Of a stretch of 64,000 nt of DNA, positions 1 to 10,655 are shown one piece after another. The notes under the pieces were generated by a model that was not told the DNA's origin, did no database searches, and saw nothing but the letters and a program-made list of their open reading frames with translations. Positions within the stretch are counted from its first letter, which is position 1; each line of letters begins with the position of its first letter. The position numbers and the translations under genes are program-made. The stretch comes from UBA6623 sp965238125 (GTDB taxonomy: Bacteria; Acidobacteriota; Terriglobia; Bryobacterales; UBA6623), in NCBI GenBank assembly GCA_965238125.1, contig OZ250179.1, forward strand, positions 1 through 64,000, written 5' to 3'.

Positions 1-2
1 AC

Positions 3-540
3 CTCTACCGGGGCCTGCGCGCGCGTTTCAGCAACCACGACGAACCGAAACCCGGTCTCTACGTCGGCCCCAACGCCCGCTCGCCCGAGGAAATTCTCCG
101 GGATCCCGAGTGGGTTCGCCGCCACGTGACGGCCTATCTTTCCAACTGGGAAAAGCTGATCGAGTTATCGAGGGGCTATGGTTTCGGCGTCGTGTGCGTG
201 TTGCAACCGACGGCGGTGCTCGACGGCGCCTTCGGGTCGCGCATCACCGCCGAGGGATATGGCCTGGACGAGGAGCGCGCCGAAGCTTGGGTCGGGCGCT
301 GGGGTTTGTCTACGAAGAAGCGTCTCGGCAAGTCGAGCAGTTGCGACGGCGCTCCGTCGGGGCGACGATTCTGGATTCAGCCACGTCTTGTCGCCGGGCG
401 AAGAGCATTTCTGGGACGTGGTCCACGTTTACGATGAGACCAATCTCCTGTTGGCGGAAAACTGCTTGATCGAGTCGAGGCGTTGCGCTTGCTTGGGAAC
501 GGGGCCGGACGGCAACTCGTCGGTTCGGGGCGCGGGCGCT
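3..540 (+). pseudogene. SGNH/GDSL-type hydrolase, C-terminal part, frameshifted
   Basis: This is the 3' part of a gene entering from the left edge. Protein-like sequence runs in three successive frames: frame 3 from base 3 to about 300 (contains VTAYLSNWEKLIELSR and VCVLQPT), frame 2 to about 365 (GFVYEEASRQVEQLRRR), then frame 1 (HFWDVVHVYDETNLLLAE). The last block resembles the Asp/His block near the end of SGNH hydrolases, and the order of blocks fits one protein carrying two indels. The N-terminal GDS motif lies outside the window, so the family call rests on the tail only. The exact stop is unclear. The 3' end converges on the phosphatase gene at 544. The breaks could be decay or sequencing errors. 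Confidence 0.5.
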
Positions 541-543
541 TGG

Positions 544-2232
544 CTAACCCTGATACCCCAACACCAACAACGTCAGATCGTCGCGTTGAGGAGCCCCGGC
601 GGTGAAACGGTTGATATCGTCGCGAACAGCTTGAAACAGCTCCTGCGGTGTCGCTTCGATGTTGCGGGCCACCACTTCCTTGAGGCGGTCCTCGCCGAAC
701 TGCTCTTCGGAAAAGTCCTCGGCTTCCGACACACCATCGCTATAAATGACCAACTTATCGCCGGGGTTCAGGCGGGTTTCTTCCTGCGGGAATTCGGCGT
801 CGGGGAACAGGCCGATCGGAAAACTCGTCGCGTTGAGGCACTCCAGCTCGCCCGACGCCCGCGCGACCATCGTGGGGCAGTGGCCAGCACTGACCCAACG
901 CATGAGGCCGTCTTTTTTGAGTAGGCAATAGAAGACCGTGGCGAACTTGGCTGACCGCGATCGTTCGCAAATATAGTTGTTGATGCGGGCCACGATGTCC
1001 GCCAAACTCGCGTCAAGATCAGCGGTCGCAAAAAAGGCGCCCTGAATCAGCGAAGTCAGCAGCGCCGCCGAAACGCCCTTGCCGGAAACATCCGCCAATA
1101 CCGCGCCCCAATGATCGGGCGACAACGGCATGACGTCGAAGTAATCTCCGCCGACTTGCTGGCAGGCTTCGCTGCTGCCGTCGGCAACCAACCATCCTTT
1201 CGTCGGCAGCTTGGCCGGCAACATCGACTGCTGAATGTCGCGGGCGATCTTAAGTTCCTGCTCGATGTCGTGTTTCTTGCGCTCTTCCCCGATCAGCCGG
1301 GCGTTTTCAAGAACCGTCGAAATTTCGATCGCCAGCGTCTGGAGCAACTCGCGGTTGCCGCCGGCAAGCTTGCCCTGCTTGGAGTCGGCGTAGAGAACCC
1401 CGAGCGTATCTTGGCGGGCCGACAGCACGCTGGTTTCATGCTGTTGCCCGACCCGGATCCTCACCAGCGGCACGCAGACCACGCTGCGCAGGGCCAGCGC
1501 CTCCACCGTGCCTTCTTCCTTGGATCCGGTCTGCTCGATTTCGGAGGGATCGAAGACCATCGACAGCAAGTCGCGGCGGCTATCGAGGGCTTGACGAATG
1601 ACCGAGCGCGGAATCCGCAAATCATCCCCGCTCAAGATCTTGCCGTCGCGGTCGCGGGCGACTCTGATTTCCAGCTCGCCCTGCTCATTGGTCAACATCA
1701 AGAAACCGCGTTCGGCGCGGGTGACGACCAAGGCGGCGTCCACCGCCGCCGCCAAGACGTCGTCGACGGCCAACGACGATTGCAGCGCCAGCGCAACATC
1801 GAGGACGGCACTGAGCTGCCCCAAATTCCCGGGGCTCTTCTCGGTCGGCAGCGCGGCCACCTTCTCCATCAGCGGGGCTGAAAAGCCGGGCTCGGCGCCG
1901 ACAAAAACTTGGTAGGAATCATCGACCCCGAATGCGATGCGATCGCCCGGAGACAGTTCTTGACGCTTGACCTTGACGCCGTTCACCGTCACGCCGTGAC
2001 GGCTGTCGAGGTCTTCGAGAAAATGTATTCCGCTCTCCAGCAGAATCTGGGCGTGGGTTCGGGAAATGCGACTGTCGCGAAGGGATAAGTCGCAATCGGG
2101 TAAACGGCCGATGCGGAAGGGGCTGCGGTTGACTTCGACTTCCCGGCGATCACCTTCGGAGTCGACGACGCTCAAATGGAGAGGTGTCGGCGAAGGGGCG
2201 GGCCGCGAACCGGAGGAACCGTGGGACGCCAT
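544..2232 (-). CDS. FHA-GAF-SpoIIE (PP2C/RsbU-type) serine phosphatase
   Basis: An intact 562-residue protein with three recognisable domains. Residues about 20-105 are an FHA phosphothreonine-binding domain (RIGRLPDCDLSLRD, then SRTHAQI and the N-x-V-N-G turn). Residues about 145-315 look like a GAF sensor. Residues about 330-560 are a SpoIIE/RsbU PP2C phosphatase with IQQSMLP, the metal-binding GGDYFD and LADVSGKG blocks and a C-terminal DDLTLLVL. Such proteins usually dephosphorylate anti-sigma-factor antagonists or other phosphoproteins in partner-switching pathways, with the FHA domain docking on kinase-phosphorylated partners. It has no signal peptide or membrane segment. It starts 12 bases after the corrected fur stop, so the two are probably co-transcribed. 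Hanks-type kinases nearby are plausible functional counterparts, but no direct link is visible. Confidence 0.9.
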   Translation of the reverse strand: MASHGSSGSRPAPSPTPLHLSVVDSEGDRREVEVNRSPFRIGRLPDCDLSLRDSRISRTHAQILLESGIHFLEDLDSRHGVTVNGVKVKRQELSPGDRIAFGVDDSYQVFVGAEPGFSAPLMEKVAALPTEKSPGNLGQLSAVLDVALALQSSLAVDDVLAAAVDAALVVTRAERGFLMLTNEQGELEIRVARDRDGKILSGDDLRIPRSVIRQALDSRRDLLSMVFDPSEIEQTGSKEEGTVEALALRSVVCVPLVRIRVGQQHETSVLSARQDTLGVLYADSKQGKLAGGNRELLQTLAIEISTVLENARLIGEERKKHDIEQELKIARDIQQSMLPAKLPTKGWLVADGSSEACQQVGGDYFDVMPLSPDHWGAVLADVSGKGVSAALLTSLIQGAFFATADLDASLADIVARINNYICERSRSAKFATVFYCLLKKDGLMRWVSAGHCPTMVARASGELECLNATSFPIGLFPDAEFPQEETRLNPGDKLVIYSDGVSEAEDFSEEQFGEDRLKEVVARNIEATPQELFQAVRDDINRFTAGAPQRDDLTLLVLGYQG

Positions 2233-2244
2233 CGTTGCGGGCCG

Positions 2245-2773
2245 TCAGCGGGCCTCGACCGAACTTCGGGAGCCGCGGCGGCGTTTCGGCGTCGCGTCCT
2301 CGGCCGGCTCGGGAAGCGCCTCGGCCTCTTTGGCAACGGACCCTTGACAATCGGCGCAATACCCACCCACTTCGGTTGCGGGCCACGAGAATTTTGAAGC
2401 CGAAATCCGACTCGATCTGATCTTTGAGGTTCTGCAACGGGCGCCCGAAAAACTCCTGGACGGCGCCGCAGCGCAAGCAGACCACATGGGCGTGCTCGCG
2501 TTTGAGTCGAGTTTCGTAGTAGTGCTGATCCCCTTCGTGATGCAGTAGATCCAGCTCGTCAATCAAACCCTCTTGCTTGAGAACTTTGAGGGTCCGATAG
2601 ATGGTGACGCGGCTGATTTTGGGATCGCGCTCCTTGGCAAGCCCGTAAAGGCGGTCGGCGTTCAGATGCGTGTGAGAGTTGTGAATGATCTCGAACAGCA
2701 ACTCCCGCTGGCGCGTCAGCCGCACACCGTGCTTGCGCAGAGGAGCCTTGAGAGAAGCTGTTCCTTGAGCCAT
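2245..2773 (-). CDS. Fur-family metalloregulator (frameshift near the 3' end)
   Basis: This is a Fur/PerR/Zur-type repressor. The winged-helix part contains GVRLTRQRELLFEIIH and KISRVTIYRTLKVLKQEGLI, followed by the metal/dimerisation part with REHAHVVCLRCGAVQEF (first CxxC). The second CxxC (CADC) lies in another frame: after ...FGFKILVAR the reading shifts by one base near 2375-2385 into TEVGGYCADCQGSV and ends at 2245. The shifted reading restores the canonical zinc-binding tail and places the stop 12 bases before the phosphatase start. The unshifted frame would instead run 80 bases into that gene with a low-complexity Arg-rich tail. A single-base sequencing error or a recent mutation is therefore likely. 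Which metal it senses cannot be told from the sequence. Confidence 0.75.
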
Positions 2774-2857
2774 TGGAGCCCGCTAGAAGACCCCTTATGG
2801 TACCACAGGGGTCGCTTTTCTCCCGATTCAAGAGGAGCGGCGGAGGCGTCGGTGCGA

Positions 2858-3053
2858 GACGTGGCGCACGCAATCTTGCGTGCCGTGTCGGCATTCGTGC
2901 CGACATGTCTTCAGGCACAAAGCTCCTCGGGAGGGCTGCAAGACTTCCGACCCGCTCGACGACGCGAGCTCTCAGCCCGACCACTCCGCTCGGTCGCTGA
3001 AGACATACCGGCACGAATGCCGGTACGGCACGCAAGAATGCGCGCGCCACGTC
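2858..3053. repeat. Palindromic repeat family A, facing pair
   Basis: Two ~57 bp arms (2858-2914 and 2997-3053) are inverted copies of each other around an 82 bp centre. Each arm starts GACGTGGCGC, has a small hairpin CTTGCGTGCC-type segment, then an inner hairpin, TGTCGGCATTCGTGCCGACA in the left arm and TACCGGCATTCGTGCCGGTA (same strand sense) in the right. The two inner hairpins differ by paired substitutions that keep the stem. Single arms recur at 34173-34227, 38251-38305, 44620-44672 and 56257-56309. The pair fills the 344 bp gap between fur and the PQQ-propeller gene; no other gene is seen there. Confidence 0.8.
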
Positions 3054-3117
3054 GGGAGCCCCCCGCCACCATCCCGTCCTTGACATCACCGCGTTGCCCT
3101 GCGATCTTTCTTGGGAG

Positions 3118-4574
3118 ATGAAGTCGAACAAGTTTCCGCCGCCTTGGCGATTCGTTGCCGCGGCTTCGACCGTGCTCTGCCTCGCGGGGCTTCTCGCCGC
3201 CGAGACCTGGAGCCAATTCCGCGGACCGAACGGCACGGGCGTAGCCGAAACCTCCGGTCTGCCGACTCGGTTCGGACCCTCGCGCAACCTCGTCTGGCGC
3301 AGATCGTTGCCCGCCGGCCACTCCTCGCCCGTCCTCAGCGAGGACCGGATTTCGTCACCGGCATCGCACAGCGGCGGCTCTACACGATTTGCCTCGACCG
3401 CGCCTCCGGCAAGATTCTTTGGCGGCGTGAAGCGCCTCGCGGCCGCACCGAGCCGTTTCATCCCATCAACGGCCCGGCCTCGCCCAGCCCGGTCACCGAC
3501 GGTTCGAACGTCTACGTCTTCTTCGGCGACTTCGGAATCATCTCCTACGGGCCCGACGGCAACGAACGCTGGCGGGTTCCGCTCGGCCCCTTCAGCACCC
3601 CCAACGGTCACGGCACCTCGCCCATCCTCGCCGACGGCATGGTCATTTTGATGTCCGACCAGGACAAAATGTCGTTCCTGCTCGCCTTGGACCGCGAGAC
3701 CGGCGCCGTTCGCTGGAAAACCGAGCGCCCCGAAGTTGTCCACGTTTATTCGACACCGACGCTGTATCGGCCCGGCGACGGACCGTTGCAGATCATCACG
3801 CCAAGTTCCTACCGCATCAGCTCCTATTCGGCCGCCACGGGCGAAAGGCTTTGGTGGTCGCGAGGTCCTACCTGGCAGATGAAACCCGTCGCCGTCGTCG
3901 ATGGGGAGACGATCTACGTCACCGGCTGGGCTCCCGGCGCCGATCCCGGTCAGCGTCAGGGTTTGCCGCCCTATGAAACGGCCGTCAAGAAAGGCGACGC
4001 CGACGGCGACCGCAAGATCTCCGAGCAAGAAGCCGTCGACAACGGCTGGCGTCACGGCGGCGGCTGGGGGTTGATCGATCTCGACAACGACGGCTTGCTC
4101 GACCGCCGCGATTGGGAGTTCTTCCGCGCCCGCCGCGCCGCCCACAACGCCACGTTCGCGCTCCGCCCGCCCCCGGGCGCACGCGGAGATATCACCGACC
4201 AGGCAACGCTGTGGCGATACGAAAAGGGCCGTCCCCGTCGTCTCATCGCCTCTGCTCTATCAGGGAGTCCTCTACACCATCAAGGACGGCGGCATTCTCA
4301 CGGCTTTCGACCCGGCCGACGGCAAAGTCTTGAAACAAGGACGCCTAACCGGCGCGATCGACAAGTATTTCGCCTCGCCCGTCGCGGCGGACGGCAAAAT
4401 CTACTTCGCCTCGGAAAACGGCAAGCTCAGCGTTGTGAAAGCCGGAGGCGGACTGGCAAGTGCTGGCCGTCAACGACCTCGCCGAGCCCTGCCACGCCTC
4501 CCCCCGCCATCTCGGCCGGCCGGCTCTACGTGCGAACCCAAAACGCCCTCTACGCCTTTGCGAAAAGCGAGTAG
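3118..4574 (+). pseudogene. PQQ-like beta-propeller secreted protein, multiple frameshifts
   Basis: The start at 3118 gives MKSNKFPPPWRF, a hydrophobic signal region and TWSQFRGPNGTGVAE, the typical opening of secreted PQQ-like (PQQ_2) propeller proteins seen in Acidobacteria and Planctomycetes. The reading then shifts near 3340-3350 into DRASGKILWRREAPRG and runs through several blades plus an EF-hand-like insert (DADGDRKISEQEA, DLDNDGLLDRRD). It shifts again near 4230 (VSSPLLYQGVLYTIKDGG, AFDPADGKVL) and near 4450 before ending AISAGRLYVRTQNALYAF at 4574. Three indels are needed to read one protein of about 480 residues. No catalytic PQQ-dehydrogenase residues are visible, so it is probably a non-enzymatic propeller. 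It converges on the kinase gene that ends at 4653. Confidence 0.7.
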
Positions 4575-4652
4575 CGTAGCCGGCGCCGGCCGTCCCGGTA
4601 CCGGATGATTCAGGATCGACGTGGATCAACCAGCTACCCTGTCGGGACGGCT

Positions 4653-7362
<2,710 letters not shown>

Positions 7363-7500
7363 GCTAAGGAGATTCTACCGCTTTGGGGTGCCGGCGGTGC
7401 GCGACGGGTGCGCGACATAAATGTGGGAGCTTGTGGGTTTGTCTTTTTTTGTGGCGTTTTTCCTTGCGTATGTATACGCTAGGTAATAAGGAGGTGCCCC

Positions 7501-7899
7501 GTGCCCCAATCTCTCGCTGCCCTCGAACGACAACGTGCCGCGATTCTCTCCGAGATCCTCCACTTAGGAGACTTTCGCAGCGGCTCGATTACCGCCACCC
7601 GCGGCCGCTGCGGCAAACCGAATTGCCGCTGCCACCAACCCGACCAACCGCCCCATGGTCCGCATTTCCGCCTCACCAAAAAAGTGAGCGGCAAGACCGT
7701 GACTGAGACCTTCTCTTCGCCCGCGGATCGCCGCAAGGCCGAACGCCAGGTGGCCGAGTTTCATCGCTTTCAACAACTCAGCCGGCAATTGCTCGATGTC
7801 AACGAAAGCATTTGCCGTCTGCGACCCGCCACAGACACCCCGAAGCCCCAGGAAAAAAAACGGCCGAAACCATCCGCCACGAAGTCGCCCAAGAAGTGA
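7501..7899 (+). CDS. ISKra4-associated N-terminal ORF (zinc-ribbon-like, DUF6788-type)
   Basis: A 132-residue protein starting at a GTG with an excellent Shine-Dalgarno (AAGGAGG) about 10 bases upstream. It contains GRCGKPNCRCHQ, a short Cys cluster shared with small proteins encoded next to ISKra4-family transposases. It ends in a Lys/Pro-rich tail. An eight-A run (7853-7860) near its 3' end, read as GAA AAA AAA CGG, provides an A-AAA-AAA slippery site where a -1 slip would enter the downstream transposase frame. The protein could therefore be made alone or as the N-terminal part of a fused transposase. The DUF name is from memory and should be treated as tentative. Confidence 0.65.
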   Translation: MPQSLAALERQRAAILSEILHLGDFRSGSITATRGRCGKPNCRCHQPDQPPHGPHFRLTKKVSGKTVTETFSSPADRRKAERQVAEFHRFQQLSRQLLDVNESICRLRPATDTPKPQEKKRPKPSATKSPKK

Positions 7900-9203
7900 C
7901 GCAGCTGCTCGGGGTCATCTTCCGCGGCCAACGCCGCGGCGACCCCCTCGATCTCGAAGCCGTCGAGACGGCGGTTCGCGGCACCATGCATCGCGCCGGG
8001 ACCACGCTGCTGAGCAAGTTACTGTCGTCCTCCGAGACCGTGCCGTCCCGAATCCCCTGCCCCTGCGGTCAACAAGCTTGCTGCCGCGATACTCGCCCCA
8101 AACAACTCACCACCGTGGTGGGCGAGGTGCGTTTCGAGCGCGCCTACTACCTCTGCTCGACATGCCGCCGGGGACAAAGCCCGCGCGACCGCGAACTCGA
8201 CATCGAAGGCACCGCCTGCTCGCCCGGCGTGCGCCGCATGATGGCGCTGGTGGGCAGCGAAACTTCTTTCGAGCAAGGCCGTGAACAACTCGACGTCTTG
8301 GCCGGTCTCGACGTTACCGCCAAGTCCGTCGAACGCCATGCCGAGGCCCTCGGCGCCGACATCGAAGCCCGCGAGCAAGTGGCGATCCAACGCGCCAAGC
8401 AACTCGACTTGCCGCACGTCGCCGCCCCCGCCGTGCCCCTGCTCTACATCGAAATGGACGGCACGGGCATTCCCGTCGTGGCCGCCGAGACCGCCGGCCG
8501 TGTCGGAAAAACTGCGGGGCGGCCGGCCCGCACCCGCGAGGTCAAACTCGGCTGCGTCTTCACCCAAACCACCACCGACGAACAAGGCCGGCCGCGGCGC
8601 GACGAGAACTCGACCAGTTACAGCGCGGCGATCGAGGGAGCCGAGGCGTTCGGCTTGCGGCTGTATACGGAAGCTTGGCGGCGGGGCTGGAGCCGTGCTC
8701 GCAAGAAAGTCATTCTCGGCGACGGCGCGCCCTGGATCTGGAACCTGGCACATCAGCACTTCCCCGGCGCCGTCGAGATCGTCGACCTTTACCATGCGCG
8801 GCAGCATCTGTGGGAGTTGTCGGCGAAACTGTTCCCGAGCGATGAGCGCCGGCGGAAACGTTGGGCCGCGCGGTTGTTGCACAAGCTCGAACAAGGCAAG
8901 ATCAAGGCGTTGGTGAAAGTCTTACGCGGGTTCTCCACGCCGAATCAGGAGTCGGCCCATTTGCTCGCCAACGAGGCGGACTACTTCGAGCGCAACGCCG
9001 AGCGGATGCGGTATCCCGAGTTTCGCCGCCAGGGATTGTTTGTCGGCTCGGGAGTGGTCGAGGCGGGCTGCAAGAAGGTGATCGGCGCGCGGTTAAAGCG
9101 CTCCGGCATGTTCTGGACGGTGCGCGGCGCCAACGCCATCATCGCGTTGCGCTGCTGTCGGCTGAGCGGAAGGTTCGAGGATTACTGGGAGGCCCGGGAG
9201 TGA
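7812..9203 (+). CDS. ISKra4-family transposase
   Basis: This frame is open from 7812 but probably entered by a -1 slip at the A8 run (7853-7860) of the preceding ORF, because upstream of that point the translation is not protein-like and no good start is visible. From TAETIRHEVAQEVTQLLG onward it matches the ISKra4 transposase pattern. A Cys-rich section (CPCGQQACC, LCSTCRRG) is followed by DVTAKSVERHAEALG, the acidic blocks LYIEMDGTGIP and VILGDGAPWIWN, DLYHARQHLWEL, and a C-terminal GLFVGSGVVEAGCKKVIG with RLKRSGMFW. These supply the likely catalytic D/D/E residues. The length (~450 residues) is normal and the frame is clean, so the element may still be active. Confidence 0.85.
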   Translation: MPSATRHRHPEAPGKKTAETIRHEVAQEVTQLLGVIFRGQRRGDPLDLEAVETAVRGTMHRAGTTLLSKLLSSSETVPSRIPCPCGQQACCRDTRPKQLTTVVGEVRFERAYYLCSTCRRGQSPRDRELDIEGTACSPGVRRMMALVGSETSFEQGREQLDVLAGLDVTAKSVERHAEALGADIEAREQVAIQRAKQLDLPHVAAPAVPLLYIEMDGTGIPVVAAETAGRVGKTAGRPARTREVKLGCVFTQTTTDEQGRPRRDENSTSYSAAIEGAEAFGLRLYTEAWRRGWSRARKKVILGDGAPWIWNLAHQHFPGAVEIVDLYHARQHLWELSAKLFPSDERRRKRWAARLLHKLEQGKIKALVKVLRGFSTPNQESAHLLANEADYFERNAERMRYPEFRRQGLFVGSGVVEAGCKKVIGARLKRSGMFWTVRGANAIIALRCCRLSGRFEDYWEARE

Positions 9204-9259
9204 TTCCCTGCCTCAAATTGTCTCTTCGTTCGGCTATGGCTAAAGCCTTACGGGAAAAA

Positions 9260-9354
9260 GGCCGTTGAAACGGCCTCGTACCGAACGACGAGCCTCTTGC
9301 ACCGGCCCTATAAGGACCGGCCTATTTGCAGACCCAAGCCCGGTGAACCGGGCT
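9260..9354. repeat. Cluster of three short hairpins
   Basis: Three compact inverted repeats sit in the 3' non-coding part of the ISKra4-like element: GGCCGTT-GA-AACGGCC (9260-9275), a GGCC...GGACCGGCC stem near 9304-9322, and AGCCCGGT-GA-ACCGGGCT (9337-9354, eight perfect pairs). No U-tract follows, so they are not canonical intrinsic terminators. They may act in transposition or block read-through. Confidence 0.5.
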
Positions 9355-9424
9355 AAGCGGGGTTCGCCGGGCCAAGCACTATTGCTCGCCTTGCGAAAGC
9401 GGCTTCGACATTTATGTCAAACAT

Positions 9425-9454
9425 TTCGTAATGGCTGATGGCTTGGCCGATCAT
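9425..9454 (-). pseudogene. Remnant start of a further Ser/Thr kinase gene
   Basis: Read leftwards, bases 9454-9425 encode MIGQAISHYE, matching the conserved opening MIGQTISHYE of the neighbouring kinases almost exactly. After ten codons the similarity stops at the inferred right end of the ISKra4-like element. The fragment begins ten bases after the stop of the kinase gene at 9464, which implies there were originally at least three kinase genes in tandem. Confidence 0.6.
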
Positions 9455-9639
9455 CACGTCATCTCAGTCCGCCAGGTTCATGCGGCGGAGAATGGCTTGG
9501 ACCTGGGGTCGGCGCGGACACGGTCGAACTCGGGGATCACCTTGATCCACCAAGGTTGGGTACTTCGATGTTCGCAGGCTTTGGTTAGGCATTCGAAGGC
9601 GTTGTCCGTTTCTCCTATTGAGTCTCGCATAATATTCTG

Positions 9640-10182
9640 TCAATCGAGACAAAGAGAAGACTGTTTCCAGAAAGCGGTAATCAAGCGCGGTTTGCGGCGC
9701 ATGCGCCGCAGCGTTTTGCGGGCACGTTCGTCGAGTTCCCAGTAGTCCTTCGGACAGACGTTCGGCAACTCGTGCTGTTTCCAGTACGCCCAGATGTATT
9801 CCACCGGATTCAGCTCCGGCGCATACGCCGGCAAATACTCCGTCACGATATGGCCTTGCGAGAGTTCAATGAACTCTCGCACCATCCGACTGCGATGCGC
9901 CGGCAAGCGGTCCCAGACGATCATCAACGGGCCGTCCATGTGGCGAACCAAGGCCTTCAGAAAGTCGATGACCTCCAACTCGCCAATCGCGCCGGGATAG
10001 AGCCGAAAGTAAAAGTTGCGCAACGTCAACCCGGCCGACACCGAAAGCTTCTGCCAATTGAAGTTGAACTCCAGCAGCGGCGTCTCGCCGCGCGGCGCCC
10101 AGGTGCGGCAACGATGCGGCTTCTGACTCCATCCGCTTTCGTCGATGAAGACGATCGTGCGGTCTTGTTTGCGGGCTTTTTT
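9640..10182 (-). CDS. IS630 transposase, DDE catalytic frame (orfB), copy 1
   Basis: The -1 frame opens just after a TAA that overlaps the A8 run and continues with TIVFIDESGWSQKPHR (first Asp), LMIVWDRLPAHRS (second Asp) and PELNPVEYIWAYW (Glu). All three DDE residues are intact. There is no convincing independent start, which supports expression by -1 frameshifting from orfA. Confidence 0.8.
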   Translation of the reverse strand, partial: KKARKQDRTIVFIDESGWSQKPHRCRTWAPRGETPLLEFNFNWQKLSVSAGLTLRNFYFRLYPGAIGELEVIDFLKALVRHMDGPLMIVWDRLPAHRSRMVREFIELSQGHIVTEYLPAYAPELNPVEYIWAYWKQHELPNVCPKDYWELDERARKTLRRMRRKPRLITAFWKQSSLCLD

Positions 10183-10655
10183 TTAATGGCCGGCCACCTC
10201 TTGCACTTCCAGTCGCGGATGGCCTCTTCGTTGCGCTCGCGGGCTTTGCCGACCGGGCGTTGCGGGCTCCAGCCGAGCGCCCGCAGGATCTTCCAGACAT
10301 GGCCCTCGTGATAGCGCACGCCGAACTCGTCTCGGATCAGACGAGCCACCCGCGGACAGCTCCACAACGGCGTCGGGAAGCCGTGCGCCTCGGGGCCTTC
10401 GAGCAGCAGGATCTCCAGGCGTTCGAGCTGCGTGGCGTCTAATAGCGGCTTGCGGCCGGCGCGGCCGGCCTTGCGCAGCCCGGCCTCGCCTTGCGCCAGG
10501 TACTGTCGTCGCCACTCACTGACGGTTTGGCGGGCGACTGTCAGACGCCTGGCGGTTTCGGACTGATTGAGTCCTTCATCGAGCAAACGCATCGCTTCGA
10601 AACGGCGTTTCTCCAATGCTTCGAAATCGCGGCGCTTTCCTTTCGGTGTTCCCAT
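10026..10655 (-). CDS. IS630 transposase, N-terminal frame (orfA), copy 1
   Basis: It starts at MGTPKGKRRDFEALEK and contains the helix-turn-helix region NQSETARRLTVARQTVSEW, a GRKPLL linker and a winged-helix-like GVRYHEGHVWKILRALGWS. It then reaches PAIKKK over an eight-A run, read A-AAA-AAG. Past the run the zero frame continues as a Ser/Arg-rich non-conserved tail to 10026. The catalytic half is in the -1 frame, so a slip at that run is needed for full-length transposase. Confidence 0.8.
   Translation of the reverse strand: MGTPKGKRRDFEALEKRRFEAMRLLDEGLNQSETARRLTVARQTVSEWRRQYLAQGEAGLRKAGRAGRKPLLDATQLERLEILLLEGPEAHGFPTPLWSCPRVARLIRDEFGVRYHEGHVWKILRALGWSPQRPVGKARERNEEAIRDWKCKRWPAIKKKPANKTARSSSSTKADGVRSRIVAAPGRRAARRRCWSSTSIGRSFRCRPG

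Larger units (their letters stand above)
7414..9418 (+). mobile_element. ISKra4-like insertion sequence
   Basis: A two-gene element bounded by an 11-12 bp motif: GACATAAATGT at 7414-7424 and its inverted/near-palindromic form GACATTTATGTC at 9407-9418. These are the best candidates for element ends, but the motif is itself palindromic, so the boundary is approximate. The 3' non-coding part (9204-9418) carries three compact hairpins. To the right lies the first ten codons of a kinase gene whose remainder is missing, and to the left is an intact kinase start. Insertion with loss of intervening DNA, or recombination between kinase paralogues, would explain this. Confidence 0.65.

Noticed and set aside
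1111..1881. Long plus-strand open frame across the phosphatase gene
   Set aside because: It is the antisense reading of the FHA-GAF-PP2C gene; its composition follows GC-rich codon shadows and no motif is recognisable.
2858..3053. Could the family A pair be a CRISPR array?
   Set aside because: Only two inverted arms, no regular direct repeats and spacers, and no Cas genes in the window.
2559..4145. 528-codon minus-strand frame spanning fur, the family A repeat and the PQQ propeller
   Set aside because: It crosses two recognised genes and a palindromic repeat, and has no domain of its own.
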